Positions 47,616 through 56,877 are shown, numbered from the stretch's first letter. The stretch: 64,000 nt of DNA from Pseudolabrys sp963742345 (GCA_963742345.1 CAVULO010000001.1:166086-230085); one strand, 5' to 3'. Translations and numbers: made by a program. Notes: generated by a model not told the origin, from the sequence alone.

Positions 47616-47878
47616 GATGTGAGCCTCCTTTGCGGTTAATCGTGAATCGCAACACAAGTTAAGGCGAGGCGGCTCGCAACGACTTTGATGCGGATCAATG
47701 CGGCTTGTAGCGACGAAGGACGGTACGGGACTGCGCAGTGGAGGTATTCCGCAACGGACTGAACCAATTCGTGATGGAACCGGTGGGGATTAACGCAGTT
47801 GCGTCACAAAGTTGCCGGAGTTTCTCACGACAAGCCGCACTCCCCCCACAACCCGTCCATCTGCAAACCGGAGCCGCC

Positions 47879-48462
47879 ATGATTCGCAAACTCACACTCA
47901 CAACGATTCTGGTCGCGCTCGTCGCTACGCCCGGCGTTCGCGCAAAAGCAGCGTTCCGCGAGTCTCGATGCCAACGGCAATCTCGATGCGTTGATCGCCC
48001 GCCATGCCGCGGCGAACAATTTGCCGGAGGATCTGGTGCGTCGTGTGATCAAGCGCGAGAGCGGTGGCAATCCGCGCGTCGTCAGCGCGGGCAATTACGG
48101 GCTGATGCAGATCAAGCTCGCGACCGCCCGCTCCATGGGATACACCGGCAACGCCGCCGGTCTGCTCGATGCCGACACCAACATGACCTACGCGGTGAAA
48201 TATCTCGCCGGCGCCTATCGCGTCGCCAACGGCAATACCAACCGCGCGGTGCACTTATTACGCTGCCGGCTATTACTATGCCGCCAAGAACAAAGGCATG
48301 ACGATGGCGGCCAACGATCAGGCGGTTGATTCGTTCGCTTCCGCAGCACCGAGCAGCAGCATCAAATTCACTTCAGAGCAAAAGCTAGGCGGCGCATACG
48401 CACAGGGCGAAAGCGTCGCATCGTCGTCCAGTCTCTATAGCGGTCGCCTCGACTACCACTGA
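47879..48462 (+). pseudogene. Lytic transglycosylase (SLT family), two frameshifts
   Basis: The signal peptide starts MIRKLTLTTILVALVA; one extra C near 47931 moves the frame to FAQKQRSASLDANGNLDALI. The catalytic domain VRRVIKRESGGNPRVVSAGN with the active Glu, YGLMQIKLATARSMGYTGNA and NMTYAVKYLAGAYRVANGNT follows. An extra T near 48258 moves on to YYAAGYYYAAKNKG and a Ser-rich tail ending at 48462. About 193 residues in total. It cleaves peptidoglycan in the periplasm. Single-base breaks at homopolymers suggest sequence error. Confidence 0.8.
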
Positions 48463-48466
48463 TCGC

Positions 48467-49177
48467 CTAGTACGGATTGGTGCGGGGGACCGTGGAAAAG
48501 GCCGATTGGCTCGCTTGTGAACCAGTATATGGCGGCTGCTGGTACCGCTGGGTGGACTGTTGGGTGCCATAGGCCGGTCGCTGATACTGCTGACTGGCCT
48601 GGCGGGAGTTGTAGGGTTGCTGGTACGGCCCGCCGAATAAAATTTCCAGCAGATTGAACTGGTGAGGCTCCGTCGTGCCGGTCGCTGACTTGGCGCGACG
48701 CGTTCGATGTGCGCGGCGGCGGGCTTCACGTTGCGGCCTTGGCGCGCTCGGCGATCTTGATCGCCGGCATGTTTTCCTCCGGCGCGGTCACAGGCAGTTC
48801 GGTCGACGACGGTTCACCAATTTCGATCGGAATGCTGACGGCCGGCGTCTCATTGATCGAGCCGGTTTCGTCCGGATCGGTATCAGCTCGTTCGCTGGGA
48901 AGGCCCGCGACTTTAGGCGGCGCGTCGCCGGATCGTGCCGGCGTGTCGGGCAGTTCGCGCAGGCGATTGAGTTCATCGGCGCGCTTGAGGGCGGCGAGGA
49001 TAAGGAATTGCCGCTACTTCGGGGTGGCGATCGCGATCAAGCAGCGCGCCGCGCGCCGGCACAATCGCCGAGCGTCAATGGCGCACGAGATCCATCCGGC
49101 GGGCTGAGCGCCAGAACCAGAATCAAAATGGCGAGAAGTACGCCGCCCACAGGGAGAATCCGAAGAATCGGCAGCAT
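48467..49177 (-). pseudogene. Hypothetical membrane-anchored protein with Gln/Tyr/Pro-rich tail, frameshifted
   Basis: MLPILRILPVGGVLLAILIL gives an N-terminal anchor. Later frames read FLILAALKRADELNRLRELP, DTPARSGDAPPKVAGLPSER and PIEIGEPSSTELPVTAPEEN. The C-terminal frame reads FNLLEILFGGPYQQPYNSRQ and a Gln/Tyr/Pro-rich repeat region ending at TAG 48467. At least three frame changes are needed. I do not recognise a domain. It resembles rhizobial anchored proteins of unknown role. Confidence 0.5.
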
Positions 49178-49360
49178 CGCCTGTGCATAACTGAGTCGGC
49201 GGCAATGCCAAAGCCCGCTTGCGCACCGTTCGTTTGGCAACCAATAGTGTGCGGCATATTTATCACGGGCGACTGTCACGAGACGGTCATGGCAGGGGGC
49301 CGTGACAGCCAGCCTGACGGTTGCTACGAAGCGGCTCCATCAGTGTTGCGGGGAAGCGTC

Positions 49361-50327
49361 ATGATGAAAAAGCCGAATTGTCCGATCATTGCCATCGAGG
49401 AACACTACTGGGACCCGGAACTGGCCAAGCATTTCACCGGCCCCGAAGCCGGCCGCGGCAACGAGACGGACGAGCGGCTCTATGATCTGGGCAGTCTGCG
49501 CCTCAAGGAAATGGACGAGGCCGGGATCGACATCCAGGTGCTCTCGCACGGCGCGCCTTCGACCCAGAAGCTTGGGGCCGACATCGCCGCCGATCTAACC
49601 CGGCAGGTGAATGATCGTCTCGCCAAGGTATGCGCGGCCAATCCCAAACGCTTCGCGGCTTTCGCGGCGCTTCCGACCGTGGATCCCGAAGGCGGCCGCC
49701 GACGAGCTCGAGCGCGCAGTCACCAAACTCGGCTTCAAGGGCGCGATGCTGCACGGGATGTCGAACGGCGAGTTCCTCGACCTCAAGAAATTCTGGCCGA
49801 TCTACGAGCGCGCCGAAAAGCTCGACGTGCCGATTTACTTCCATCCTTCGTTGCCGCATCCGAAGGTGACGGAAATCTACTATCAGGACTACGCCAAGGA
49901 CTTCCCTTTGGTGGTGCGGCCGGCGTGGGGCTACACGGTGGAGACCGCAACGCAAGCGATCCGGCTGGTGCTATCGGGCGTGTTCGACGCGCACCCGAAT
50001 CTGAAGATCATTCTCGGCCATTTCGGCGAGACGCTACCTTTCCTGGTCTGGCGCATCGACTCATCGCTCAAGCGGCCGGGCCAGAAGGCGATGAGCTTCC
50101 GCGATATCTTCTGCAAGAATTTCTACGTCACGACGAGCGGCTTCTTCTCCGATCCGGCCTTGATCTGCTGCATGCTGGAGATGGGCATCGACCACATCCT
50201 GTTCGCGGTCGATTGGCCGTTCGTGATGAATCCACCGGCGGTTAAGTGGATGGAAAGCGTGTCGATTTCGGAATCGGACAAGATCAAGATATTGAGCGGG
50301 AATGCCAAGCGGCTCTTGAAGATGTGA
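49361..50327 (+). pseudogene. Amidohydrolase_2 family metal-dependent decarboxylase/hydrolase, one frameshift
   Basis: About 322 residues. IIAIEEHYWDPELAKHF carries the N-terminal E-x-H metal motif of resorcylate/ACMSD-type decarboxylases; an extra G near 49690 joins VDPE to AAADELERAVTKLGFKGAM. PIYFHPSLPHPKVTEIYYQ supplies the metal-binding His, IILGHFGETLPFLVWRI the second His and HILFAVDWPFVMNPPAVKWM the catalytic Asp. It probably acts on an aromatic or semialdehyde carboxylate. A cupin gene is convergent immediately downstream. Confidence 0.8.
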
Positions 50328-50774
50328 TCAGTCGACCGGGTGACGCCGATAGTACTCGGCGTCCTCCGTGGACTGCTTCCAGTCCTTGTTGCCGCGCCAA
50401 TCGCAATGGTGTGCGCGCATGTCGGTGCCGTAGCGTACGCGGAAAAGCAACGTGCGCGCCGGCCCATTCTCGTATTCGTGCACCTCGCCAGGCGGGTGGA
50501 CAATGAAGGCGCCAGGCGTCACCGGGATCGTTTCAGCAGGTGTTCGCATGGTACCGCCGCCTGAAAAGCAGAAATAGATTTCGGTGGAATGCGGATGGCA
50601 GTGGTAGGGGCTGATTTGTCCGGGCTCCCAGCAAGCTACTGTGAAGTCGCCCTCGGCGACTTTGCCGAGGATTTTCTCGACATGGTGCTGAGGGTCCCAC
50701 TGCTGCTCACGTTCGAGGCTAAAGACGTGCATGGCGATGACACTCCGGCCGATTGGATGAGTAGCGTAGCCCAA
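50328..50774 (-). CDS. Cupin domain protein
   Basis: 148 residues, or 134 from the more likely ATG at 50732 (MHVFSLEREQQWDPQHHVEK). The two cupin motifs are clear: GQISPYHCHPHSTEIYFCFS (H-x-H...E) and PGAFIVHPPGEVHEYENGPA. The C-terminus (AHHCDWRGNKDWKQSTEDAE) has a distinctive H-x-x-x-W-x-G-N pattern. Enzymatic or sensory role unknown. It is convergent with the amidohydrolase. Confidence 0.82.
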   Translation of the reverse strand: MGYATHPIGRSVIAMHVFSLEREQQWDPQHHVEKILGKVAEGDFTVACWEPGQISPYHCHPHSTEIYFCFSGGGTMRTPAETIPVTPGAFIVHPPGEVHEYENGPARTLLFRVRYGTDMRAHHCDWRGNKDWKQSTEDAEYYRRHPVD

Positions 50775-50840
50775 TCACCGGTCCGGCAGGAGAGGGTGGC
50801 GTTGCGCATCGCCCGCGCGCGTTGATAGAAGGAGCATGCA

Positions 50841-50917
50841 GGGCCCGTAGCTCAACTGGTTAGAGCCGACCGCTCATAACGGTCTGGTTGGAGGTTCGAG
50901 TCCTCCCGGGCCCACCA
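50841..50917 (+). tRNA. tRNA with anticodon CAT, probably tRNA-Ile2 (lysidine type)
   Basis: 77-base cloverleaf: acceptor GGGCCCG / CGGGCCC, D arm GCTC...GAGC, anticodon loop CTCATAA, T arm GGAGG TTCGAGT CCTCC, encoded ACCA. It lacks initiator features (no mismatch at 1-72). The loop CTCATAA resembles the isoleucine tRNA whose C34 is modified to lysidine, but elongator tRNA-Met cannot be excluded by eye. Confidence 0.85.
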
Positions 50918-50961
50918 CGCAGTCCCCGATCCCTGTGGTGAGATCAGAGAGTTCTCTGGAG

Positions 50962-51013
50962 AGCGGACATCGGCTTGTGCGCTGCACATGTCTGCTTTTG
51001 ACCCGAAGCGGAC
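50962..51013 (+). repeat. Composite palindrome copy 1 (left arm missing)
   Basis: Right half of the first hairpin (AGCGGACAT), 17-base spacer ending GCGCTGCAC, then the second hairpin (ATGTCTGCTTTTGACCC / GAAGCGGAC). Located eight bases past the stop of the minus-strand permease. Same orientation as the other copies. Confidence 0.8.
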
Positions 51014-51021
51014 CTTTATAC

Positions 51022-52281
51022 CTAATGAGGTGCCCGCACCCATAATAGTCGCCAAGAAACAGGCGCAATCAGAAGTGCAAACGCCAACAAGCCCAAGCTC
51101 GCGCCCCATCGGACGCGTTCACGCGCCCGTACGCGTACTTCGCCCATGACGAATTGTTCGCCTTTGCGCATTTCGCCGTAGGATTTTAGGAACGAGGAAA
51201 TGCGCGCAATGCTGAAGTCATCGAGCGCCTGACCTTGAGTGCGGTTACGCCGTTCCACTTCGTTCAGCTGCTCGGCCTCCCTACGATATCGCTCCGCGTG
51301 TTCGCTGGCATCTGCAAACGTCGTCGTTTCAGCGCGCGTGAAATAGAGCGTGCGAAGTGACGGGATCGCGTATTCAACCATATCGATGATCGGCTGATCC
51401 GCGCGCGGAGCGGCCGCCAGCTGCAACGCTGAACCGGCCAAGATGACGGCGCCAATCCAGCGGGCAGTTATGATCGCGGTGTATACTGCCTGGCGGCGAT
51501 TGCCCCGCAGAAATGGATAAAGCATGCCGGCGAACGCCAATGATGCACCGAAAGCGCAAACCATCGTCGCTCCGGTTGGTAGGTCGAGGAAAAACGATGC
51601 GACGAGACCAGCGGCGCTTACGAATGTGCCGACGATCCACCCGATCGCGAGCTGCCCTGGCTGCGATGTTGCAAACATAACGCCGATGGTGGCGGGAATA
51701 ATCAGAAACGAAAAGACCAGCAGCACCCCGGCAATGGCGACCGAGCTGGTCACGACGATGCCGAAGGTCGCATAGAATACGAATTCCCAGATAAGCGACC
51801 CCGCGCCCGTCAGCCAGCGGCGCAGCAACCAGTGCAGTAGTCCCACTGTTGCATAGACCGGAACGATGACGGCAACCTCATTGAGCCCGCTGGTCAGGAT
51901 GTTACCGGTCAGGATCTGCTTGAGATGTTCGGCGCCTTGCGGCGCCCGGTCGATCAGCAGAATGGCCGTTGCGGCGGCAACGACGTAAATCACCCCGATT
52001 AGTGCCTCCTGCGGCACGCGAGTGCCCCAGGTCCGCGTGAACGCCAGCAATACGGCGGCTAGCAGAGTGAACGTGAGCGAATAGCCGTAGGTGGCAATGC
52101 TCTGGGCCGGATGACCGAGCATGAATGCGACCGTCGCACCGAGCGCCGCGATCTGCGCCAGGGCTAGATCGACAAAAACCACTTTGCGGGCAAGGACCAT
52201 GATTCCGAAATACGCATGGATCCCGACAAGGCACACCGCCACGAGGAAGGCGGGCCATAGAAACTGAAATGCGTCGATCAT
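51022..52281 (-). CDS. Zinc/manganese-type ABC transporter permease (ABC-3 family)
   Basis: 419 residues. The first ~280 form the multi-span permease (FQFLWPAFLVAVCLVGIHAY, VFVDLALAQIAALGATVAFM, GVLLVFSFLIIPATIGVMFA), the last of these being the ABC-3 signature region. An unusual extension of about 140 residues follows, with a charged helix (SEHAERYRREAEQLNEVERR), a soluble stretch and one more membrane span near the end. It moves a divalent metal across the inner membrane. It overlaps the binding-protein gene by four bases. No ATPase gene is present in the window. Confidence 0.85.
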   Translation of the reverse strand: MIDAFQFLWPAFLVAVCLVGIHAYFGIMVLARKVVFVDLALAQIAALGATVAFMLGHPAQSIATYGYSLTFTLLAAVLLAFTRTWGTRVPQEALIGVIYVVAAATAILLIDRAPQGAEHLKQILTGNILTSGLNEVAVIVPVYATVGLLHWLLRRWLTGAGSLIWEFVFYATFGIVVTSSVAIAGVLLVFSFLIIPATIGVMFATSQPGQLAIGWIVGTFVSAAGLVASFFLDLPTGATMVCAFGASLAFAGMLYPFLRGNRRQAVYTAIITARWIGAVILAGSALQLAAAPRADQPIIDMVEYAIPSLRTLYFTRAETTTFADASEHAERYRREAEQLNEVERRNRTQGQALDDFSIARISSFLKSYGEMRKGEQFVMGEVRVRARERVRWGASLGLLAFALLIAPVSWRLLWVRAPH

Positions 52282-53189
52282 TGCCCGATGACCGCAGATG
52301 TGAGCGCTTCGACGTCGACGTCAAACAGCGAGATATAGTCATCCGTTTGCGGCAATGCGCCGACCGAAGCGGCAAGTGTCACCACCTTCGCGCCCGCCTT
52401 GCTTGCGACGAAACCGACGTCCCGTTCCGGTTCATGCGGCTCGCGCACGACAACTCGGGCGCCACGCGTGCGCATGTCACGCACGATTCTGGAAAGGTGC
52501 GCGGGGCTGGGCGGTACGCCGGGCTTCGTCTCGATAAATCCGACAATGTCCAGGCGGAATCGGCGTGCAAAATAAGGCCAGCTGTTGTGATAGGCGACTA
52601 TGGGTACGCTCTTCAATGCGGCCAATTTTGTTTCCCATTCCGTCAGCTTTGCATTGAGCCGCCCCAGAAAAGCGTCCCGGTTGGATTCGTAGGTCGCGGC
52701 ATTGGCCGGGTCGATGCGCGCCAGTGCCTCAAGGATATTGGCGGTGATGGTCTCGGCGTTCCTGGGATCGAGCCAATAGTGAGGATTTCCGCTGCCATGG
52801 GCATGGCCGTCGCCGGGGCCGACGCTCATCCCGCGCAGTTCCAGCACAGCGACGGCGAACGATGCGTCCACGTAGTTGGGGCCGCCGCGGCCGATCTCCG
52901 GCCTGTCAGCCTGCATCAACAGGCGGTCGAGCCACAGATCGTAGTCAAGTCCAACGCGCACGAGCAGACGCGCTTGCTTGAGACGCGCCACGTCCTGCGG
53001 CTTGGGTTGGTATTCCTCGGCGTCCATGTTTGGCGGCACAAGGCTCACCACCGTGACCCGGGAGCCCCCGACGGCCTCAGTCAGGCTGCGCAGGTCAGTC
53101 GTTGTGGTCACGACCTCCAGGCGATCCTGGGCAAATGCCGGCCATGCCAAGGCCAGCAAAGCGGCGAGGAGTACGGAACGCAACACCAT
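52278..53189 (-). CDS. Zinc/manganese-type ABC transporter binding protein (ZnuA-like)
   Basis: 303 residues. Signal peptide LLAALLALAWPAFAQDRLEV; VVTTTTDLRSLTEAVGGSRV is the cluster 9 solute-binding start. Metal-site residues are suggested by the GDGHAHGSGNPHYWLDPRNA loop with its histidines, VPIVAYHNSWPYFARRFRLD and the C-terminal D in YISLFDVDVEAL. The His-containing loop is short. It delivers metal to the permease with which it overlaps. Confidence 0.86.
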   Translation of the reverse strand: MVLRSVLLAALLALAWPAFAQDRLEVVTTTTDLRSLTEAVGGSRVTVVSLVPPNMDAEEYQPKPQDVARLKQARLLVRVGLDYDLWLDRLLMQADRPEIGRGGPNYVDASFAVAVLELRGMSVGPGDGHAHGSGNPHYWLDPRNAETITANILEALARIDPANAATYESNRDAFLGRLNAKLTEWETKLAALKSVPIVAYHNSWPYFARRFRLDIVGFIETKPGVPPSPAHLSRIVRDMRTRGARVVVREPHEPERDVGFVASKAGAKVVTLAASVGALPQTDDYISLFDVDVEALTSAVIGQ

Positions 53190-53240
53190 GGTCTTGCTAC
53201 AGGAAGGACCGCGACGGCCGCGGCCCTTCCGTGATTTTCG

Positions 53241-54656
53241 CTAGCGCTTGCCGGCGCTCGCGACCCAGATGCTTTTCGGCATCAGACAATGGACATTCTT
53301 TTCCGTGTCGGACATCGCACCGACGCGGCAATCCATCGCCACACTCGCGAGTCCGTAGGCGTCGAGATGCGCGATCTTCTTGTCTAACTCGAGGAACTTG
53401 ATCATGCCCATTGATGCGTCATTCATCGCCTTGTTCAGGTCGGCATCCTTGGCATGCGAGACGTAATATTTCGCCGTCTCCTTGGTTGGGCGCTCCATAT
53501 CTTCCTTGTCGCGTGTGTTTTTCGGGTTGAGGCAGTGGATGCCCTTCTTGATGTTGACGACCTGCGAGACACGGCAGTCGGAGACGCTCACCATTAATTT
53601 CGCCGCCTGCTCGGTAGACACGCCGCGCTGCTCGGAGAGGAACTTGACGGTTTGTGCCTTGGCTTGCGCCCAGGCCTTGTTCAGGTCCTGGTCAAACCCC
53701 ATCGTAATCCACGACTTTTGTGTTTCGATGCGTGGGAAGTCGAGCGGCTTGTCCTTGACCACCTCCACCGTGATGTTCAGCTCCTTGTAGGCTGTTTCGA
53801 TGGCGGTGAGATTGACCTCGCCGTTTCCCTGGCCCGCGTGGGAGTCGCCGCTCCATAACAACGCACCCGGCACGTGCACAGGGACATAAAGCGTCGTACC
53901 AACGACGAAATCTCGAATATCCATATTACCGGCGTATTCGCCGGGAGGCACGCTCGAGTAGCGGCCCGCCTCCTTGCGCGCGACGCCGAGCGTGCCCGGG
54001 AAGGGCCGTATGGGGAGAACGATGCCGGGCAAGAACTCAGTCGTCATGTCATCGAGATCGAGATACATGTATTTGACTTGGCCGTCCTGATAGACGCTCG
54101 GAAACTGACCGAACATTCCGGGGACGTTGAAGTTCGTCGCGTAGGCACGCGGAACAATCTTGTTGAGCCTGACCTTGAGCACGTCGCCGGGCTGCGCTTC
54201 CTCAATATAGATTGGCCCGGTCAAGGTGTGCGGCCCGCGTCCCGGGAAATCGGTGCGCAACTTTTTAATTTGCTCGATGGTGGCGCCAGGAACCACCTGA
54301 TTGTGGCTGTGCATCATCGTTTCCATCGCGATGGTGTCACCGGAATGCACGCGCAGCACCGGCGTCTGGGAATTGTCGAACCAGCCCCATTGCGTCGTTT
54401 CGAGCGTCGCCGGTAGCAAGTATACCTTCTTGCCGTTTGGCAAACCCACAACGCGGAGCTTGGGGTCGGCGGGCCCGGCGGCGGGATAGCCGGGAGTGGT
54501 AACCGTCGCAGTTGGCGGCAATCCCGAAGCCGGCGCGGCCGCGGGAGCAGCCGGTGCCGGAGCAGGTGATGCTGTTTGCGCGAGTGCTGCGGTGCCGATG
54601 ACTAGTGCTCCGCAGGCGCTACCTGCGATGCGAGACAGGAACTGTATATAAGTCAT
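53241..54656 (-). CDS. Acetamidase/formamidase family protein, exported, with duplicated C-terminal segment
   Basis: 471 residues from MTYIQFLSRIAGSACGALVI; the leader ends near TAALAQ. The FmdA/AmdA domain shows VLRVHSGDTIAMETMMHSHN, GPHTLTGPIYIEEAQPGDVL, FPGTLGVARKEAGRYSSVPP and LLWSGDSHAGQGNGEVNLTA. The C-terminal unit DLNKAWAQAKAQTVKFLSEQ ... DCRVSQVVNIKKGIHCLNPK is followed by a second, diverged copy DLNKAMNDASMGMIKFLELD ... DCRVGAMSDTEKNVHCLMPK. Hydrolysis of small amides is the family activity; substrate and effect of the duplication are unknown. ATG at 54656 is preferred over the longer start. Confidence 0.85.
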   Translation of the reverse strand: MTYIQFLSRIAGSACGALVIGTAALAQTASPAPAPAAPAAAPASGLPPTATVTTPGYPAAGPADPKLRVVGLPNGKKVYLLPATLETTQWGWFDNSQTPVLRVHSGDTIAMETMMHSHNQVVPGATIEQIKKLRTDFPGRGPHTLTGPIYIEEAQPGDVLKVRLNKIVPRAYATNFNVPGMFGQFPSVYQDGQVKYMYLDLDDMTTEFLPGIVLPIRPFPGTLGVARKEAGRYSSVPPGEYAGNMDIRDFVVGTTLYVPVHVPGALLWSGDSHAGQGNGEVNLTAIETAYKELNITVEVVKDKPLDFPRIETQKSWITMGFDQDLNKAWAQAKAQTVKFLSEQRGVSTEQAAKLMVSVSDCRVSQVVNIKKGIHCLNPKNTRDKEDMERPTKETAKYYVSHAKDADLNKAMNDASMGMIKFLELDKKIAHLDAYGLASVAMDCRVGAMSDTEKNVHCLMPKSIWVASAGKR

Positions 54657-55035
54657 GCGTTTCCCCCGTAGGCTACTATTTTTCAGACAGCCCGAAATTA
54701 GCGTAAGCCATTTTCGCACGTGACGGCAATGCGCCGGGCCGTGGTAAAGCGGTTCTCCGGCCGCAGCGACACGGCCGGTGTGGCCGAAAATCGTAATCGG
54801 CTTTAAATTCCGGGCGATAAAATTCCCTGTTCTCGCTCTAAGATTCGCTGTTCTGCGAAAATAAGTCCCTGTTCCGTTGAGTAGGGAATTCCCACCAAAA
54901 GTCGCGTAACTTTGCAGTCAATCGCGTCCGCATTAGGGGGCGATTGACGGTCTCGCGATCAGACTAGTTAAGCGGGATCGCGTTTGGTTTCGTCGCAGCT
55001 ATGGATTTTTCCATAAGCCGGGCTATATCGCTGGC
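54657..55035. other. Intergenic region upstream of the acetamidase
   Basis: About 380 bases. Somewhat AT-richer stretch at 54790-54900. No open frame with coding character. It presumably holds the acetamidase promoter. Confidence 0.45.
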
Positions 55036-55164
55036 ATGTTGTCACGTGTGCGCAGCTCTCGCGGTAGGCTAAAAAATCTGCCCGCCGCTCTTCCGCTTTT
55101 CGCCACCGGCCTCGGTGCTTTGGGTTTGCTCGGCTGGCGCAGGAAGCGGAAGCAAGCCGCCTAA
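55036..55164 (+). CDS. 42-residue remnant carrying a PEP-CTERM-like sorting signal
   Basis: ATG at 55036 opens a 42-residue frame whose last part reads LPAALPLFATGLGALGLLGW then RRKRKQAA. This is the hydrophobic-plus-basic tail of the exosortase sorting signal in its rhizobial LPAALPLFATGL form. The stretch before it (MLSRVRSSRGRLK) has no domain or signal peptide. It is most likely the 3' end of a deleted exported protein, though a genuine microprotein cannot be excluded. A terminator follows 22 bases later. Confidence 0.5.
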   Translation: MLSRVRSSRGRLKNLPAALPLFATGLGALGLLGWRRKRKQAA

Positions 55165-55185
55165 CCAAAGTTAGTATGTGGCCGG

Positions 55186-55217
55186 AAACCCTCAGGCGAA
55201 AGCTCGGGGGTTTTTTT
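55186..55217 (+). terminator. Terminator after the PEP-CTERM remnant
   Basis: AAACCC ... GGGTTT stem with an inner GC-GAAA-GC loop followed by a run of seven Ts. Strong plus-strand terminator. Confidence 0.8.
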
Positions 55218-55235
55218 GATGTGGATGCCCGTGCC

Positions 55236-55353
55236 ATGTCCGTTATTGGCACAAAGCGGACATGAGCAAAGACGCGTTCAATGTCGCTTTCGGGGGTAAA
55301 GCAGACATCGAAGTGAAGGGTTTTTACGTCCGCTTTTGACCCAAAGCGGACAT
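55236..55353 (+). repeat. Composite palindrome copy 2 (three-hairpin form)
   Basis: Hairpin 1 at 55236-55263 (ATGTCCGTT / AAGCGGACAT), hairpin 2 at 55281-55308 (ATGTCGCTTTC / TAAAGCAGACAT) and hairpin 3 at 55326-55353 (ACGTCCGCTTT / AAAGCGGACAT, loop TGACCC). Confidence 0.9.
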
Positions 55354-55517
55354 GGATCCCGGACGCGGTTGACGGTCTGAACCTCCCTGCCTTGATCAGG
55401 TTGAAATACCAAAATAGGTCAGCATCTTTAACGTCTAGTGGGACTTCCCGCCGGCAACTTCCGAGGATACCTATAATTTTGGTCCGCCGCCGCCAATGGG
55501 TGGTAACGTCCCGTGTT

Positions 55518-56738
55518 ATGGGCCACTCCGCTGATCCGAAAAAACCGGTCGTTGAGCAAAGATCCGATGGTGGTCAACCAGACGACCTGAGCGCTCGCGC
55601 GCTCCGTACACGCATTCGCCAACAAGAGCTACTCGCCGAACTCGGTGTCCTCGCCCTGCAAGGCACGAGCTTCGTCGAAATGCTCAATCACACCGCCCGG
55701 GTGACGGCCGAAGGTTTAGAAGCGGAATACTGCAAAGTGCTGGAATACATTCCGGCCGAGAAACGACTGCTCGTTCGCGCTGGCATCGGCTGGGGTGAGG
55801 GTGTGGTCGGAAATGCCACCGTCGGCGCCGACTTGGCCTCGCCCGCCGGCTATGCCTTGCACACGGGCAAGCCGGTAATTTCAAATCATCTCGAGAATGA
55901 GCAGCGATTTCGTACTCCCGAGTTGCTAATAGAGCACGGAATTCGCCGTGCGATGAACGTCATTCTGCAAGGGGATGGCTCGCCGTTCGGGGTTCTCGAG
56001 GTCGACAGTCGATCCGAAGGGGAATTCAGCGAGAAGGACATCGCCTTTCTGCAGGGTGCGGCAAATATCCTCGGCATGGCGATCGAGCAGCAACAATATC
56101 AGCGCAAGCTGCAATCCGCTCTGGCCCGCCATCAAATTCTGCTCAAGGAGGTCAACCATCGTGTCAAGAATAGTCTGCAGGTCGTCTCCAGCATGCTTCA
56201 TCTGCAAGCGAGCGCGGTTGGCGATCCAGAATTGAGCGACCGCCTGAACGAAGCGTCCACCCGAATTTCGGCAGTCGGCCGTGCCTATGAACGCCTCGCT
56301 TACAACGCTGACTATGAGAATATTGATCTTGTCTCCTATCTGCGCGAGGTCATCGATGATCTGGAAAAGGCAGTTGCCCCGTGCAAAGTCCAACTGGAGG
56401 CACCCGATGAAATTCAGTTCGCGGCGGATCGAGCCATCCTTATTGCTCTTGTGATCAATGAATTGGTGCTGAATGCAGGCAAATATGCATATCCTAACTC
56501 TTCGGAGGGGTTGATCTGGGTGCGCCTCGCTCAAATGGAGAAGAGTTCAATTTTAATTTCGGTGCGCGATGAGGGCGCTGGCCTGCCGGCAGGATTTGAC
56601 CCGGAGACCAGTAAGCGTCTTGGCACGCGCTTGGTCAACGCACTTGCGAAACAGTTAGGAGCGGAGGTGACACGGCCGGTGTCCGTCCACGGCACCAATT
56701 TTACGTTACTTATTCCGCTGGGCACCGTCGCCAACTAA
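55518..56738 (+). CDS. GAF-domain sensor histidine kinase (HisKA_2 type)
   Basis: 406 residues from MGHSADPKKPVVEQ. A GAF domain (VEMLNHTARVTAEGLEAEYC through VILQGDGSPFGVLEVDSRSE) is followed by a HisKA_2 box with phospho-acceptor His (ILLKEVNHRVKNSLQVVSSM) and a HATPase (LVINELVLNAGKYAYPN, SVRDEGAGLPAGFDP). Soluble, cytoplasmic; the family often feeds general stress or light/redox responses in rhizobia. The frame opens upstream, but MGHS has no stop-adjacent problem. Flanked by composite palindromes on both sides. Confidence 0.87.
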   Translation: MGHSADPKKPVVEQRSDGGQPDDLSARALRTRIRQQELLAELGVLALQGTSFVEMLNHTARVTAEGLEAEYCKVLEYIPAEKRLLVRAGIGWGEGVVGNATVGADLASPAGYALHTGKPVISNHLENEQRFRTPELLIEHGIRRAMNVILQGDGSPFGVLEVDSRSEGEFSEKDIAFLQGAANILGMAIEQQQYQRKLQSALARHQILLKEVNHRVKNSLQVVSSMLHLQASAVGDPELSDRLNEASTRISAVGRAYERLAYNADYENIDLVSYLREVIDDLEKAVAPCKVQLEAPDEIQFAADRAILIALVINELVLNAGKYAYPNSSEGLIWVRLAQMEKSSILISVRDEGAGLPAGFDPETSKRLGTRLVNALAKQLGAEVTRPVSVHGTNFTLLIPLGTVAN

Positions 56739-56758
56739 CGCAGCGATTGCACAGTCGA

Positions 56759-56877
56759 ATGTCCGCTATTGGCACTTAGCGGACATCCGCGAACCGTCGA
56801 TCGATGTCCGCTTTCGGGGGTAAAGCAGACATCACTTTTAACGGTCGGAATATCCACTAATGACCCGAAGCGGACAT
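56759..56877 (+). repeat. Composite palindrome copy 3 (three-hairpin form)
   Basis: Hairpin 1 56759-56786 (ATGTCCGCT / AGCGGACAT), hairpin 2 56804-56832 (ATGTCCGCTTTC / TAAAGCAGACAT), hairpin 3 56850-56877 (decayed left arm, right arm GAAGCGGACAT). It begins 21 bases after the kinase stop. Confidence 0.9.
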
